A stretch of 64,000 bases of DNA from Rickettsiella massiliensis 20B (GCF_000257395.1 NZ_AJGC01000001.1:1-64000), one strand, 5' to 3'; shown: positions 18,542 through 29,733, counted from the first letter of the stretch. The notes: generated by a model not told the origin, from the sequence alone. Numbers and translations: made by a program.

Positions 18542-20388
18542 ATGACAAAAGCATACCTTTGGTTGTTCAGCGTATTCCTCAGTTACCCGTTGTGCCTGTC
18601 GGCCAATGAGCTGACCGAGCAACGTAAATTATTTTGGCAAGCTCGGCAATCCTTGATTCGTCATAATCCTCACCAATTTGTTCAACTTAAACCGGCGCTC
18701 AAGACTTATCCTTTGTATCCTTATCTCCTGTATCTCGAATTAGAACAGCGTTTTGCGTTCCAAAATAGCAAAAAAGTAGATTATTTTTTTACTCATTATT
18801 CCGATACGCCGTTAGCGGATAAATTACGTAACCAGTATTTAATGATTCTTTTTGAAAAAGGAGATTATCACAATTTCTTGCGTTATTATCGGCCAAGTAA
18901 TATTCCTCTCGTACAGTGTGCGTATCTTAAAGCACTCTGGTCAACCCAACAAAAAAAAGAAGCCTATCAAACTTTAGCACACTTTTGGCTCAAATGGGAT
19001 CGCCCCCCGGCGGCATGCCAAAGCTTATGGCGTCAATGGGAGCGTGGTCGGCATTTTAGTCAATCGATGCTTTGGCAAAAAATGGCGCAAGCGATTCAAA
19101 CGCGGAATAGGGGGGACATTTGTCATTTAAACTCTTTTTTATCGCCACATCAAAAGGAACAAGTGAATCGTTGGCTTGAAATAAACAAAAATCCGTTGTT
19201 AATCACTAAAACGTATCTTTTTCATCCACAAAATAGGTTAGATCATCATATTATCCTCGATGGTTTACAAAGCTTAGCGCGTCAAAAACCCGATCAATTT
19301 ATAAAATATTGGCCACAGCTGACTAAAAAATATGCGCTGACCGATCAGGAAAAACAACCCTTATTGAGTATGCTTTCAATTACGCTTGCGCGCCAATCCG
19401 CTGAACAAAGCCGATACTGGTTAGCGCAGATTAAACCGCATTATGCGAGCCCAGTTTTAAGAGAATGGCGTGTCCGCCAGGAGCTGCGTCATAAAAATTG
19501 GAAAAAAGTGCTTTACTGGTTAGATCGCTTAACCAAAAAAGAACAACAATTTCCTTGTTGGCGTTATTGGCGTGCAAGAGCTTTAGCTGAAACACAACAC
19601 CCTGCGGCCGCACAAGAAATTTACCAAAGTCTTGCTCAACAAGTCGATTATTATGGTATTTTGGCTAGCCAACAACTTAAAAAACAGTATCAGCCACAGA
19701 CACATCAATCGTTGATTACGACTCAATCGCTCTGTCGTCATCCAGGTATTCAGCGCGCTCAAGAACTGTATTTACTTGGCTTTATGAAGGATGCGCGTAG
19801 AGAATGGCAATGGGCTATCGATCATTTACCGCCTCAGCGGCAGCATGCGGCCGCTTATTTGGCTAAAAACTGGGGTTGGTATGATTTAGCTATTATCGGG
19901 GCAGCAAAAGCGAATGCGTTTACCGATGTTAAACTGCGCTTTCCATTTGCTTATCGAAACAAGGTCTTAGCGAGTGCTAAAAAAATCATCTGAATCCCGC
20001 TTGGATTTGGGCCATTATGCGTCAGGAAAGTGCTTTTATGCCGTATGCGCGTTCGAGTGCCGGAGCATTAGGATTAATGCAGATGATGCCAACGACTGCC
20101 AAAACGTTATCAGGTCATCACCCGATTACGCCAGCGGATCTCTTAAAGACTGAAGTGAATATTCAGTTAGGTAGTTATTATTTAAATAAGCTTTTGTCTT
20201 ATTTTTCGGGAAATCGTTTACTCGCTACGGCGGCCTATAATATCGGACCGACAAGAATTAAAAATTATAAACCACTCTATACTCAGTTGCCTGCTGATAT
20301 CTGGGTTGAAATTTTGCCTTGGAAAGAAACACGTGAATATATAAAAAGTGTGAGTTTGGCACGCGCGATTTACGAAAAAATACGTTAA
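18542..20388 (+). CDS. slt: soluble lytic murein transglycosylase Slt, one frameshift
   Basis: Slt70-type enzymes cleave peptidoglycan between MurNAc and GlcNAc with 1,6-anhydro ring formation. From ATG 18542 there is a signal peptide (AYLWLFSVFLSYPLCLSA), then the long alpha-superhelical U/L domain (~25-450) and the C-terminal catalytic domain with the Glu in IMRQESAFMPYARSSAGALG, then GLMQMMPTTAK and AAYNIGPTRI. The frame changes at about 19980 in AAAAAAATC, where one more A restores it. The overall length (~615 residues) is normal. Confidence 0.93.
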
Positions 20389-20755
20389 AAAATGATTATC
20401 TATTTAATATTTATTGCCCATAAATCATTTTCTTAACTAGATTCTGTTTACACAAACAAACTTGTTCTTATATAATCAATTGGTTTTAATTCAAGGGCCG
20501 CTGTAATTGATAGAAAAATAATTTTTAAATCACTAAACCCACTCTTTTTAATTTATTGATTACGACATTGAATCAACTCTTTGCTATAACTTTCGATTTT
20601 TATTTTTCAAAAAATTTAAGAATTATTTATATTTATCCTACTCTTAAAATAAACTTATTTGAAGAGGTTACCAGCGCTTCTTAATATATCTTAATTTTTT
20701 AGATAAAAAATAAGAGGAATCATTAGCCATAAAACGATGGTATTGTAAGTAAAAG
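20389..20755. other. AT-rich intergenic stretch, no gene seen
   Basis: No frame of useful length and no RNA gene are visible. The sequence is very AT-rich and marks the start of the decayed accessory tract. Confidence 0.6.
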
Positions 20756-21352
20756 ATGACAAATTATACTAAAAATGATAATAAATCGGAATTAAAAGAT
20801 TCATTTAGCAGTGTATTAATTGATTTAAAAAGACAAATGGAATTAATAATCGATATAAATAAACCACTGGCGAATAAAAAAAAGCTCGTATTCACTTTAA
20901 ATTATGATCAAGCTATTTACCCATACCTTATAGGCGATCCCGATAGAGTACAACGTATTGTATTAGAGTTAATAACGAACGCGCTAAAATTTACTGAACA
21001 AGGAAAAGTGACATTAATTGTTCGGCTTATCAAAAGCGATTACCGAGAAAGCATTATAGAAATTGCTGTGAGTGATACGGGTATGGGTATTCCAAAGGAC
21101 CAACGAGAAAAGATATTTCATCGTTTTAATCGTTTAACTTCTTCTTACAAGGGTACTTATAAAGGAAGTTGTTCTGGTTTAAATATCGTAAAACAATTTG
21201 TGGACGACCTACAAGGCGAAATTTTAGTAAAGAGCACAGAAGGAGCAGGTACAATATTAGGCTGCTTTATACCCTTTCAACATGCATTATGCATTAGTAA
21301 TAGACCCAAGCGGTGTACAAAACCTATTCCTTGTAACTGTCAAATCGAATAA
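20756..21352 (+). CDS. orphan histidine-kinase ATPase domain (no H-box)
   Basis: The 198-residue product has the HATPase_c boxes in order: N-box ELITNALKFTEQG (~72-84), G1 VSDTGMGIPKDQREKIFHRF (~109-128) and G2 SGLNIVKQFVDDLQGEI. It begins in the linker that normally follows the dimerisation helices, and has no phosphoacceptor His, membrane helix or sensor domain. It ends with a short Cys-rich tail rather than a receiver domain. It resembles the second half of hybrid kinases. A separate PAS-HisKA half with no ATPase domain lies 1.8 kb downstream. It may be a fragment or a trans-acting ATPase module. Confidence 0.75.
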   Translation: MTNYTKNDNKSELKDSFSSVLIDLKRQMELIIDINKPLANKKKLVFTLNYDQAIYPYLIGDPDRVQRIVLELITNALKFTEQGKVTLIVRLIKSDYRESIIEIAVSDTGMGIPKDQREKIFHRFNRLTSSYKGTYKGSCSGLNIVKQFVDDLQGEILVKSTEGAGTILGCFIPFQHALCISNRPKRCTKPIPCNCQIE

Positions 21353-21648
21353 TTTATGCACTAAATAATACATTGTTTTTATATAAGATAATATATTAAC
21401 TTTGTTTTATTGATTTTTTAGACAAGTTTTTGTACGATATAGATATACCTTAACTAAGTACCCTTCTTCTTTAAAGTTGATCATAAACTCCAGTAAAAAT
21501 ATCTCGTGTTTATTTATATTTAAAAATAATAAAATATTGTAAATTTATTTTTTTAATAAAATTATTACCATTTTTTTATATTAACTAGACCTTGATAGGT
21601 GATATATTAGGCAATTATAGGCTCTTTTATAAAAATAAAATATTTAAA
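21353..21648. other. AT-rich intergenic stretch, no gene seen
   Basis: Highly AT-rich, no convincing reading frame or hairpin terminator. Probably spacer in a decayed region. Confidence 0.5.
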
Positions 21649-22953
21649 ATGCATAATAAAAAAATAACTCCTTTTTAAAAAAGAAGATTGCTATTATAGG
21701 AGCAGGGTGGTACGGAGTACATATTGCACTGATATTGAAAAAAGAGTGCCCATCCTGCAAAGCCACACTTTTTGAAAAAATCTTGATATATTTAGCGAAA
21801 TTTCGGGAAAGTTTGGCATTAGATTACACAGCGGCCTTCATTATCCCCGATCTGAAATAACAAGAATAGCTTGCCGTAAAGGATTTAATAGTTTTTACTA
21901 TCATTATCCTGAATTGATAAGGCCGCATTTGTATTCAGTTTATGGACTAGGAATCATAGATGCAAATGGAAATCCATCTAAAGTAGGTAAGGAAGAATTT
22001 GATTCTGTTTGTAAGGAGTTTGAAAGTTATAAAGAAATCCAGCCAGATGAATGGGGGTACAATAATTTAAGCTTTGCAGTTGATATTGAGGAACCAAGCC
22101 TAGTGCTAGGTGAACCGCTACGCCATTTCTTTATAAAAAAATTAGAAGAAGCCGGTGTAAGATTGTTACGTGAGTTTGATGTGATCAAAGTGAAGAAGCG
22201 AATCGATAATAAGCTTGTTGTATCAGGTAAATCAGGAAAAATAAATAATAATCAACGTTTTGTTTTTAATTATGTTATTAATACAACAAGTTATCAAACA
22301 TTAATACCTGATCCCAGAGGATTATCTTTAAAAATGGAAATTGTTTATCAATCTTGTTTGGCTTTAATGTATGAATATACTGAAAGACCTCTTCCTAATT
22401 TACCTTTTTCATTTATTGTCATGGATGGGTGGTTTCCATGTTTAATGCCTTACGATGACCGTACAAATAAAAATGAAATTTTTTCAAAGTATATAATGAC
22501 TCATGGGAAATGGACAACTATGGGTTCTTATAAAACGGCAGATGAAGCTAAAAATCATCTTCATTCAATTGGTGATGAATTTATTGCTCAACATGTTAAA
22601 CCCAATTGTGAAAAAGAGATGGAAAGATTTTGGCCTGGATTTAAACAAAAGTTTATTTACATAGAGTGGATTGGGACTGTATTGGCTAAGATCAAAACAG
22701 ATAAAGAGTTCCGTAGTGCCGTTATTTTTCAAAATAAGAAAAATAAAATGATTTATGTTATTCCAGGGAAAGTGAGTAATATATTTGATGCTGGAGAGGA
22801 AGTATTATCTCTTGTTGGGTTGGATAAAAAAAAGTAATTAGAAACGGTAATTATCGTTATGTAGAAGGGGGATCGCTTTTTAAAGCAAAATATGAAATTG
22901 CTGAAAAACTAAAGGGTATTTTACAAAATACTTGTGAATTGCAGCCTTATTGA
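21649..22953 (+). pseudogene. FAD/NAD(P)-binding oxidoreductase, frame-interrupted
   Basis: The N-terminal dinucleotide-binding fold IAIIGAGWYGVHIALILKK ending in ATLFEK is clear (GxGxxG-type with acidic residue at the end of strand 2). After frame changes at ~21677 and ~21780 the sequence continues GIRLHSGLHYPRS and a long oxidoreductase body to about 22836, then switches again to end at TGA 22951. The total of ~435 residues fits DAO- or UDP-galactopyranose-mutase-like flavoproteins, but substrate cannot be told. All breaks are at A or T runs. It lies in the AT-rich tract with no operon partner. Confidence 0.65.
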
Positions 22954-23140
22954 GAAAGCGAGATTAAGCAGATTAAAAAAGCCGAGTTACCTGGGCCTAG
23001 ATTTTTAAGTCATTACCCGATAAACATTTTATTTCTAGCCATTAAAATTTATCTGAAAACATGAAATGAATTGCCACCTATGATCTTATATTTGATGTAT
23101 ATTTTATGCGCAGATTGATTTGATTTTCTTAGGAATTTTT

Positions 23141-23941
23141 ATGCCTAGTAACCAAAAAAAAGATGCTTTTGATAGTGCATTTATTATTGAACTTTTAAAA
23201 CGATTGCCTGTCCATGTTTTCTGGAAAGATAGAGAAGGAGAATATCTAGGTTGTAATGATCTTTTTGCACATAATCTTGGTTTAGCTTCTGTGGAAGCAG
23301 TGATAGGGAAAACAGATTATGATCTTCCCGTTAAGAAAGAAGATAGTGATGCCTATCGTAGAGATGATAAAAAGTAATGGAATCTCGTGTTCCTAAGCTT
23401 AATATTGAAGAAGAGCAAACTTTTCCTGATGATAAAAAATTTATCTATTAACAAATAAAGCACCTATTTTTGATAATAATGATGAAGTTATCGGTATTTT
23501 AGGTGTTTATAACGATATAACAGAAAAGAAAAAAGCTGAACAGGCCCTAAAACTCGCTAAAGAAAAAGCAGATCAGGCAAAAACTGAGTTTTTGGAAAAC
23601 ACGCGTCACGATATTCGTACACCCTTATCGGGGATTGTGGGTTGCGCTCATTTGATTCAAACACAAGCAAACAATCCAAAAAAAGTAACGGAATATGCAA
23701 CAGCTCTTGTGGACTCAAGCAATGCTTTATTGGAGTTCCTAAATAAAATTTTAGAAAGCATACAGGTGGCCACTGGGGAAATACCGCTCTTAAAGAAGAA
23801 GTTTTCCTTATATAAAATATTAGACCAGGTCGGGTACTGCGAGCGAAATCGCCTGAAAAGGCCGAAATACTTTATCAAACCTTACTTCAAGTCGCAGAAG
23901 AAACTAAAGGGGCAGTAAGAAAAGATATTGATAAAAGCTAG
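23141..23941 (+). pseudogene. PAS-HisKA sensor kinase fragment, truncated and frameshifted
   Basis: A PAS domain begins LLKRLPVHVFWKDREGEYLGCND and continues across frame changes (~23375, ~23440) to GILGVYNDITEKKKAE. The dimerisation helix has the H-box ENTRHDIRTPLSGIVG (His phosphoacceptor) and continues to FSLYKILDQV. The ATPase domain that should follow is absent. After another frame change (~23830) there is a 33-residue tail, RAKSPEKAEILYQTLLQVAE and onward, which is unlike kinases and could be the remnant of another gene, perhaps a transposase. ATG 23141 has TAGGAA upstream. Confidence 0.65.
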
Positions 23942-24060
23942 TTATTTTCTAAAAAACTTTCCATAGCTGTTGTGAAGTTTCTGGTTTAGAAAAAATAAGT
24001 GTATTCATATTCAATGCTACTTTGATTCAATGCACTTTTTTAGAAGGGGTGGTTGTATAT

Positions 24061-24489
24061 TTAATATTTTTGGTTATTGGTATTAAGGTTGGCAGTAACA
24101 AAGCGAGTACCTGTACCAAAGCCTTTTAGCAACACGTGTATAAGGAATATCGTCTTGTGAATAATCGCTACGTAAATAACGTGTGCCAATGCAAAGTAGC
24201 TCGCCAATACTAGGTTCAGGAGTAAACAGTCGGATATATTTTGCCGATGTCCCCATCATAATATATCAATCCTTTTTTAGTATTAACGATAGGTAAATAA
24301 TTATCGGAGCCGTCGGCTCTAGGAACAGGCAAGCTACCTACTAGACTTTGGCTAATAACGTTGTTGGTATCAGTTGTTTGTGGGTAGTCTTCAATGACGA
24401 AATTGCCGGCTGTTAAGATAAAATCGGTTAAAGAAACATCGAATACACTTAAACGGTTCTGTGCGGAACAGACTATAGCGAATTGTTCA
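24061..24489 (-). pseudogene. unrecognised gene remnant
   Basis: Reading the minus strand from ~24489, a frame without start codon gives about 87 residues containing FDVSLTDFILTAGNFVIEDY and LPVPRADGSDNYLPIV, then YYDGDIGKIYPTVYS. It shifts near 24230 to EPSIGELLCIGTRYLRSDYS and again near 24120 to KGFGTGTRFVTANLNTN, ending at 24061. The residue mix looks like real protein, not chance, but I know no family. It directly follows the terminator of the BON-domain gene and has no start, so it is probably the 3' part of a lost gene. Confidence 0.45.
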
Positions 24490-24491
24490 CT

Positions 24492-24547
24492 AAAAAAATA
24501 ATGAGAGTTTCTTTTTATTGAGCAAGCTATTTTTTAGAAACCCTCAT
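24492..24547 (-). terminator. rho-independent terminator of the BON-domain gene
   Basis: On the minus strand ATGAGGGTTTCT (24547-24536) pairs with AGAAACTCTCAT (24512-24501) with one mismatch, and a T-rich tract TATTTTTTTA follows. It lies 33 bases after the stop of the BON-domain gene. Confidence 0.7.
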
Positions 24548-24579
24548 CCGAAGTACAAAAAATAATAGAGGAAAACCGC

Positions 24580-24900
24580 TTATTTTTTTACAACAATTTC
24601 ATTGTCGACATTGGTCACGCCTTCAACTTGTTTAGTTAAATTTTCAGCTTTTTGCTTTTGTCCTTCAGTTTCAACCGTACCACTTAATTTAATTCGACCG
24701 CGATCACTCATAACCGAAATACCTAAGCCTCTTATCTCTGGATCAGTTAATAATTTTGACTTTATTTTTAACGTAATCACACTGTTATCGACATATTGGC
24801 CAACAGAATCGGACTGCATGGCTTTATGGCTACTCATAGCGAATGTGCTCGTAATTGGAAAAATCATTAATCCAAGGATAATCCATAATTTTGTCTTCAT
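24580..24900 (-). CDS. BON-domain periplasmic protein (OsmY-like)
   Basis: The 106-residue product has a signal peptide (KLWIILGLMIFPITSTFA) and one BON domain (~38-104): ITLKIKSKLLTDPEIRGLGISV, RIKLSGTVETE and the closing VTNVDNEIVVK. BON domains bind phospholipid surfaces; OsmY-type proteins protect the envelope in osmotic stress. It is a single-domain form, shorter than OsmY with two. It is intact and has a good terminator downstream. Confidence 0.88.
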   Translation of the reverse strand: MKTKLWIILGLMIFPITSTFAMSSHKAMQSDSVGQYVDNSVITLKIKSKLLTDPEIRGLGISVMSDRGRIKLSGTVETEGQKQKAENLTKQVEGVTNVDNEIVVKK

Positions 24901-24946
24901 GATGAGTTATACTCCTCTTCAAAAATAGAATCTTAATTCGTTTTTT

Positions 24947-25177
24947 CTATCGTACATCCAACAATACCGGTTTATTTGAATGCGTATTTGCGGATATAAC
25001 AGGCCACGTATTTAAGTAACAAAAAATAACTAAAAAAGATAAAAAAATTGTTTTTTGTATCGTTGATAGATCCGCCTCTATCCAAAGAGTAGTTAAGTCA
25101 TTCGATAAATCAAGTTGCGGTCCCGGAAAGTTTTCTTTTTTAAGAGTAACTGAAAAAATAGGAAAAGATTCACTCAA
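24947..25177 (-). CDS. doubtful small membrane protein
   Basis: A 76-codon frame with one hydrophobic stretch (TIFLSFLVIFCYLNTW). There is no clear ribosome-binding site, no family resemblance, and the surrounding DNA (24901-25309) is otherwise empty. It may be chance or a remnant. Confidence 0.2.
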   Translation of the reverse strand: MSESFPIFSVTLKKENFPGPQLDLSNDLTTLWIEADLSTIQKTIFLSFLVIFCYLNTWPVISANTHSNKPVLLDVR

Positions 25178-25309
25178 AACTGTGCATAAAGTAAACAGTT
25201 AGAAATGACAAAAATAGAAGGTACCACTCAGAAAAATGCAAAAGGCACCTAATCCCACTTTTTTAAAGTCAGGGGAAAAGGTGCGCTAATAGAAATTAAA
25301 ATAGGCGAT

Positions 25310-25780
25310 CTAAAAAGGAATATCGTCATCAAACACATCGGAGGAAGCTTCTGTTGAGGTAACCTTATTTGAGCGTCCTTCACTCCGTGAAGAGGAAAGC
25401 GTTGAGTGTGCTGTTGACATATTCTCCATAGGACTGATTCCACCACGACTATCTAGCATTTGTAAATCATTGCCGACAATTTCTGTGGTAAAGCGGTCCT
25501 GGCCGGTTTTATCTTGCCATTTGCGTGTTTGTAGGCGTCCCTCAATATAAACTTTTGATCCTTTTTTGAGATACTCCCCAGCAATTTCAGCAAGACGTTG
25601 AAATAAAACGACACGATGCCATTCGGTACGTTCTTGTTGTTCACCGGTTTGCTTATCTTTCCAACCTTCACTGGTCGCAATATTGAGTGTCGCGACAGCC
25701 GATCCGTTCGGCATATGACGTACTTCCGGATCGGCCCCCAGGTTGCCGATTAAGATGACTTTATTAATACCTCGCGCCAT
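25310..25780 (-). CDS. ssb: single-stranded DNA-binding protein
   Basis: SSB coats single-stranded DNA and recruits replication and repair proteins. The 156-residue protein has the OB-fold ([21 protein letters not shown] ... WHRVVLF ... [17 protein letters not shown], to ~110), a Ser/Thr-rich linker and the acidic tip DDDIPF that binds partner proteins. It is intact and divergent from uvrA, the usual gammaproteobacterial arrangement; both promoters must lie in 25781-25945. Confidence 0.97.
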   Translation of the reverse strand: MARGINKVILIGNLGADPEVRHMPNGSAVATLNIATSEGWKDKQTGEQQERTEWHRVVLFQRLAEIAGEYLKKGSKVYIEGRLQTRKWQDKTGQDRFTTEIVGNDLQMLDSRGGISPMENMSTAHSTLSSSRSEGRSNKVTSTEASSDVFDDDIPF

Positions 25781-25945
25781 ATTTGATCACTCCACCAAGG
25801 AACAGGAAAAACTCTAAGCCTTGATTCTAAAGGTTGTTTGGATAAAAAGAAAGTCAAGATTAACAAGTAAGGAGAGGTTTCTTTTCGGAATATTCAGAGT
25901 TATAGTGCCAACTTTATCTCCAACCTGTTCGCAGACAAGAACCCT

Positions 25946-28684
25946 ATGGATATCATTCGAATTCGTGGTGCTCGTACCCATAACCTTAAAAATCTGGATC
26001 TTGAGATTCCTCGGGGACAACTCGTGGTAATCACCGGCTTATCCGGCTCCGGGAAATCGTCTCTCGCGTTTGATACCTTATACGCAGAGGGGCAGCGCCG
26101 TTATGTTGAATCCTTGTCTTCTTATGCGCGTCAGTTTTTATCAATGATGGAAAAGCCCGATGTTGACCAAATTGAAGGCTTGTCCCCGGCGATTGCCATT
26201 GACCAAAAATCGACCTCACATAATCCACGCTCTACGGTCGGGACGATCACGGAAATTTATGATTACTTACGAGTACTGTTTGCACGACTCGGTGAACCCC
26301 ATTGTCCTGTACATCATACCAGTTTAGCTGCGCAAAGCGTCAGTCAAATGACCGATACGTTAATGGCTTTACCTCAGGAGACACGTCTTCTGTTACTTGC
26401 GCCGTTGATTCAGGAGCGTAAGGGGGAGCATAAACAACTTTTTGATCAATTACGCAGTCAGGGATATATTCGTGCACGCGTGGACGGTCAATTACAAGAA
26501 TTGGATCAACTTTTACCGCTGAATCCTAAACAAAAACATACCATCGAAGCGGTGGTGGATCGGATTAAAATTAAACCAGAAAATCGTTTACGGTTAAGTG
26601 AGTCATTAGCCACCGCAACGGCGTTGAGTGAAGGCTTGGTTAAAGTGATTCAGCAAACCGATTCACCGCAAAAAAAAGCGAAAGAATGGCTTTTTTCAGA
26701 ACGTTTTGCGTGCCCTCAGTGTGGCTATAGCCTCAGTGAGCTTAGCCCGCGCCTTTTTTCTTTTAATAACCCCTCCGGTGCTTGTACGCAATGCGATGGG
26801 CTAGGTTATGAACAAACCATGGATGTTGAGAAAATTCGGGCCCAGCCAATGAAAAGCTTAGCTGAGGGCGCACTCTCGGGTTGGCATGCACAAAATCCTT
26901 ATTATTTTGCCTTACTCACTGCTTTAGCAAAACACTATGGTTTCTCATTAGATAAACCCTTTCAGAAGCTACCGCAGGCGATACAAAAACGGATTTTATA
27001 TGGAACAGGAAAAGAAGAAATTGCTTTTCATTATGAATCCGAAAAGGGATTTTCTTTCCATAAAACTCGGCCGTTTGAAGGGGTGATTCCCATGATGCAA
27101 CGCCGTTATCAAGAAACCGACTCAGACAGCGTTCGGGAGGAGCTTTCTCGATATTTAACCTTAAAACCTTGCGCAGATTGTGCAGGCATGCGCCTGAAAG
27201 AGGCGGCGCGTCATGTCTGGATTAATGGTCAAAATATTGCCCAGTGGGCCGCTTTACCCATTACAAAACTCTATACCTTACTCAATCAGTGGGCATTAAC
27301 TGGGCAACACGCAGCAATAGCGAGTGGGTTAAAGAAAGAAATTGTTGAACGCTTGAGTTTTTTAATGGATGTGGGCTTAGACTACTTATCTTTGGATCGC
27401 AGTGCGAACACCTTATCAGGAGGCGAATCGCAACGTATTCGTCTTGCTAGCCAGATTGGTTCGGGGTTGGTCGGAGTGATGTATATTCTAGATGAACCTT
27501 CTATTGGCTTACATCAGCGAGATAATGACCGTTTACTCAGTACATTGATGCGCTTACGTGATTTAGGCAATACCGTGATTGTGGTCGAACACGATGAAGA
27601 TGCGATACTTCATGCCGATCATTTAAATTGATATGGGGCCCGGTGCGGGAATCCATGGTGGGCAAGTGATTGCCCAAGGCTCTCCTGCGGCGATTATGCG
27701 GCATGCTGACTCGTTAACCGGGCAATATTTATCCGGGCAACGTCGGATTGCGATCCCTAAAAAGCGCCTCCCTTTTAATCGACAAAAGGCATTACACCTG
27801 ATTGGTGCTTCGGGTAATAACCTCAAACAACTTGACGTTGAAATTCCTCTGGGGTTGATGACTTGTATTACCGGGGTCTCTGGATCAGGCAAATCGACGT
27901 TAATTAACGACACGCTCTATCCGATTGCGGCGCAAAAGCTCAATGCGGCGACCCTGATTCAGGCGGCACCTTACCAAAAAATAACTGGGCTCGAACAGTT
28001 AGACAAAGTAATTGATATTGATCAAAGCCCTATCGGACGAACACCTCGTTTAAAAGGAGGGCGTTGCGAAGCGTGTGAAGGAGATGGTGTCCTGAAAAGT
28101 TGAAATGCATTTTTTTAGCAGATGTCTACGTGCAGTGTGATCTTTGTAAAGGGCAACGTTATAATCGTGAAACGCTAGAAATTCAGTATAAAGGTAAAAC
28201 GATTCACCAAATTTTAGAAATGACCGTAGAAGAGGCACATTCTTTTTTTAGTGCTATTCCAGTATTAGCCCGTAAGTTAGCGACGCTTATCGATGTGGGA
28301 CTTTCATATATTCATTTAGGTCAAAGTGCAACCACGCTCTCTGGTGGCGAAGCACAACGTATTAAATTGGCCAAAGAATTAAGTAAGCGTGACACCGGGC
28401 GAACTTTGTATATTTTAGATGAGCCAACGACAGGACTCCATTTCTTTGACATCGAACAATTACTAAAAGTCTTGCATCGTTTACGTGATAAAGGCAATAC
28501 CATTGTTGTCATCGAACATAATCTGGATGTCATCAAAACAGCGGATTGGATTATTGATCTAGGACCCGAAGGGGGAAGTAAGGGAGGCGAAATCGTGTGT
28601 GTTGGCACACCTGAGCAAGTGGCGAAAAATACCGCTTCGTTTACTGGTCAATTCTTAAAGCGCATTTTGTTAGGTAAAAAATGA
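25946..28684 (+). CDS. uvrA: excinuclease ABC subunit UvrA, two frameshifts and an internal gap
   Basis: UvrA is the damage-sensing ATPase of nucleotide excision repair. The two ABC modules are visible: Walker [11 protein letters not shown] and [10 protein letters not shown], signatures [14 protein letters not shown] and [14 protein letters not shown], zinc fingers [11 protein letters not shown]...CTQCDG and CEACEGDG...CDLCKG. Frames change at ~27627 (AAATTG for AATTG) and ~28097 (AAAAG for AAAG). At ~28048 the text goes from SPIGRTPR directly to KGGRCEAC; about 36 residues (the conserved NPATYTG ... GRFSFN segment) are missing in frame. The rest matches E. coli UvrA closely. Confidence 0.94.
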
Positions 28685-28888
28685 GTTTATCTGCCGAAAA
28701 AAATGGCCGGCATGGTTAACGGTTAATCCTGATAACGAATCAAAAAAACATTACTTAAGGTTTTATCTTCTATAATGTTTTAATAATTTAATTAAAAAAA
28801 TAATGGTTAAGAGATAAGGGATATTACGTTTAGTTAAAAACAGGGAGAAAACCAGTTAAAGCCTATTAAATAAAATATAGTAAAAATA

Positions 28889-28916
28889 AAAAAGCCTAGA
28901 GTAATCTAGGCTTTTT
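28889..28916. terminator. bidirectional rho-independent terminator
   Basis: AAAAAGCCTAGA and TCTAGGCTTTTT form a perfect 12-bp stem around GTAA. It serves the first barrel gene (minus strand) and could also stop uvrA transcripts. Confidence 0.85.
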
Positions 28917-28957
28917 CTTGTTTAATCTAATGTTAACGTACTTAAATCAGGATTTTC

Positions 28958-29683
28958 TTAACCAAAGTTGTAAGAAACACCCGCTGCAACGAAGTCAACG
29001 TTGCCCACACGATTTTTACCAATCGTATGGATATGTGTCCAAGAGGTATCTATCGAAACATTTTGTGTGACGTCATAGCTAATACCAATAGCGACTTCAG
29101 GCGCCCATTGTGATCTTTTGATATTCGTCAGATCATTGACATTTAATTTTCCATTAATGTCAACAGGTATGGTTTTGTTTTTATTGAATTTACCGTTAAA
29201 TTCAATGTCGTTTTTTAGGTAAGCAACACCAAGTTTTCCATAAAGATTCAAATTATTCGCAATAGGGATAATACCTTTTGCTGCGACATCAATCGCATAT
29301 TGGTTTAATGTCAGATTAGCTTGAGCAATTTTCTTTCCAGCTTTGTCATTGAAAGAAAAGTTACCGCTTTTTCCTTGTTGAAGCTGAAGATAACCCATTT
29401 CAATCGCAAGGTTAGAGTTGAGCTGATAACCAATCGCTAAGCGGCCCGCTAAACCATTGTTTCCTGCGTTAGCTTTCCCACTAAATGTTGTGCTTTCGAC
29501 ACTAGGAAAAACATTAGAAATACCTGCTCCAATCTCGCTAGGATTAAATTTTGTTTTATTGTTCATCTGTGTTTGCGCATAGCCTAATTGACCGGTTACA
29601 TATATACCTGGCACGGCGGCATTGGCTACAGCAATACCCAGTGCAGCACCAAACAGCGCTGTTGTGAGTACTTTTTTAAGCAT
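28958..29683 (-). CDS. outer-membrane beta-barrel protein, paralogue 1
   Basis: The 241-residue product has a signal peptide (MLKKVLTTALFGAALGIAVANA), then alternating amphipathic strands of a small OmpA/OmpX-type barrel: PGIYVTGQLGYAQT, LAGRLAIGYQLNSNLAIEMGYL, LYGKLGVAYL, WAPEVAIGISYDV, and the C-terminal strand GVSYNFG ending in an aromatic-like insertion signal. The motif DTSWTHIHTIGKNR is shared with paralogue 2. It is intact. A strong promoter and palindrome precede it. These may be adhesion, porin-like or immune-interaction proteins; function is unknown. Confidence 0.85.
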   Translation of the reverse strand: MLKKVLTTALFGAALGIAVANAAVPGIYVTGQLGYAQTQMNNKTKFNPSEIGAGISNVFPSVESTTFSGKANAGNNGLAGRLAIGYQLNSNLAIEMGYLQLQQGKSGNFSFNDKAGKKIAQANLTLNQYAIDVAAKGIIPIANNLNLYGKLGVAYLKNDIEFNGKFNKNKTIPVDINGKLNVNDLTNIKRSQWAPEVAIGISYDVTQNVSIDTSWTHIHTIGKNRVGNVDFVAAGVSYNFG

Positions 29684-29711
29684 TTGTTATTCTCCAAAGT
29701 AATAAGGTTAT

Positions 29712-29723
29712 TTAACTAGTTAA
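29712..29723 (-). promoter_or_regulatory. leader palindrome of barrel gene 1
   Basis: TTAACTAGTTAA is a perfect 12-bp palindrome, 28 bases upstream of the start codon and just downstream of the predicted -10. The same 12 bases occur before paralogue 2. It may be an operator. Confidence 0.5.
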
Positions 29724-29733
29724 CCTGAGGGGT

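Noticed and set aside
24947-25177. Small membrane protein candidate as a firm gene
   Set aside because: No ribosome-binding site or family; kept only as a low-confidence entry.
20389-25309. Intact mobile element in the decayed tract
   Set aside because: No transposase with a readable catalytic domain and no terminal inverted repeats could be found.
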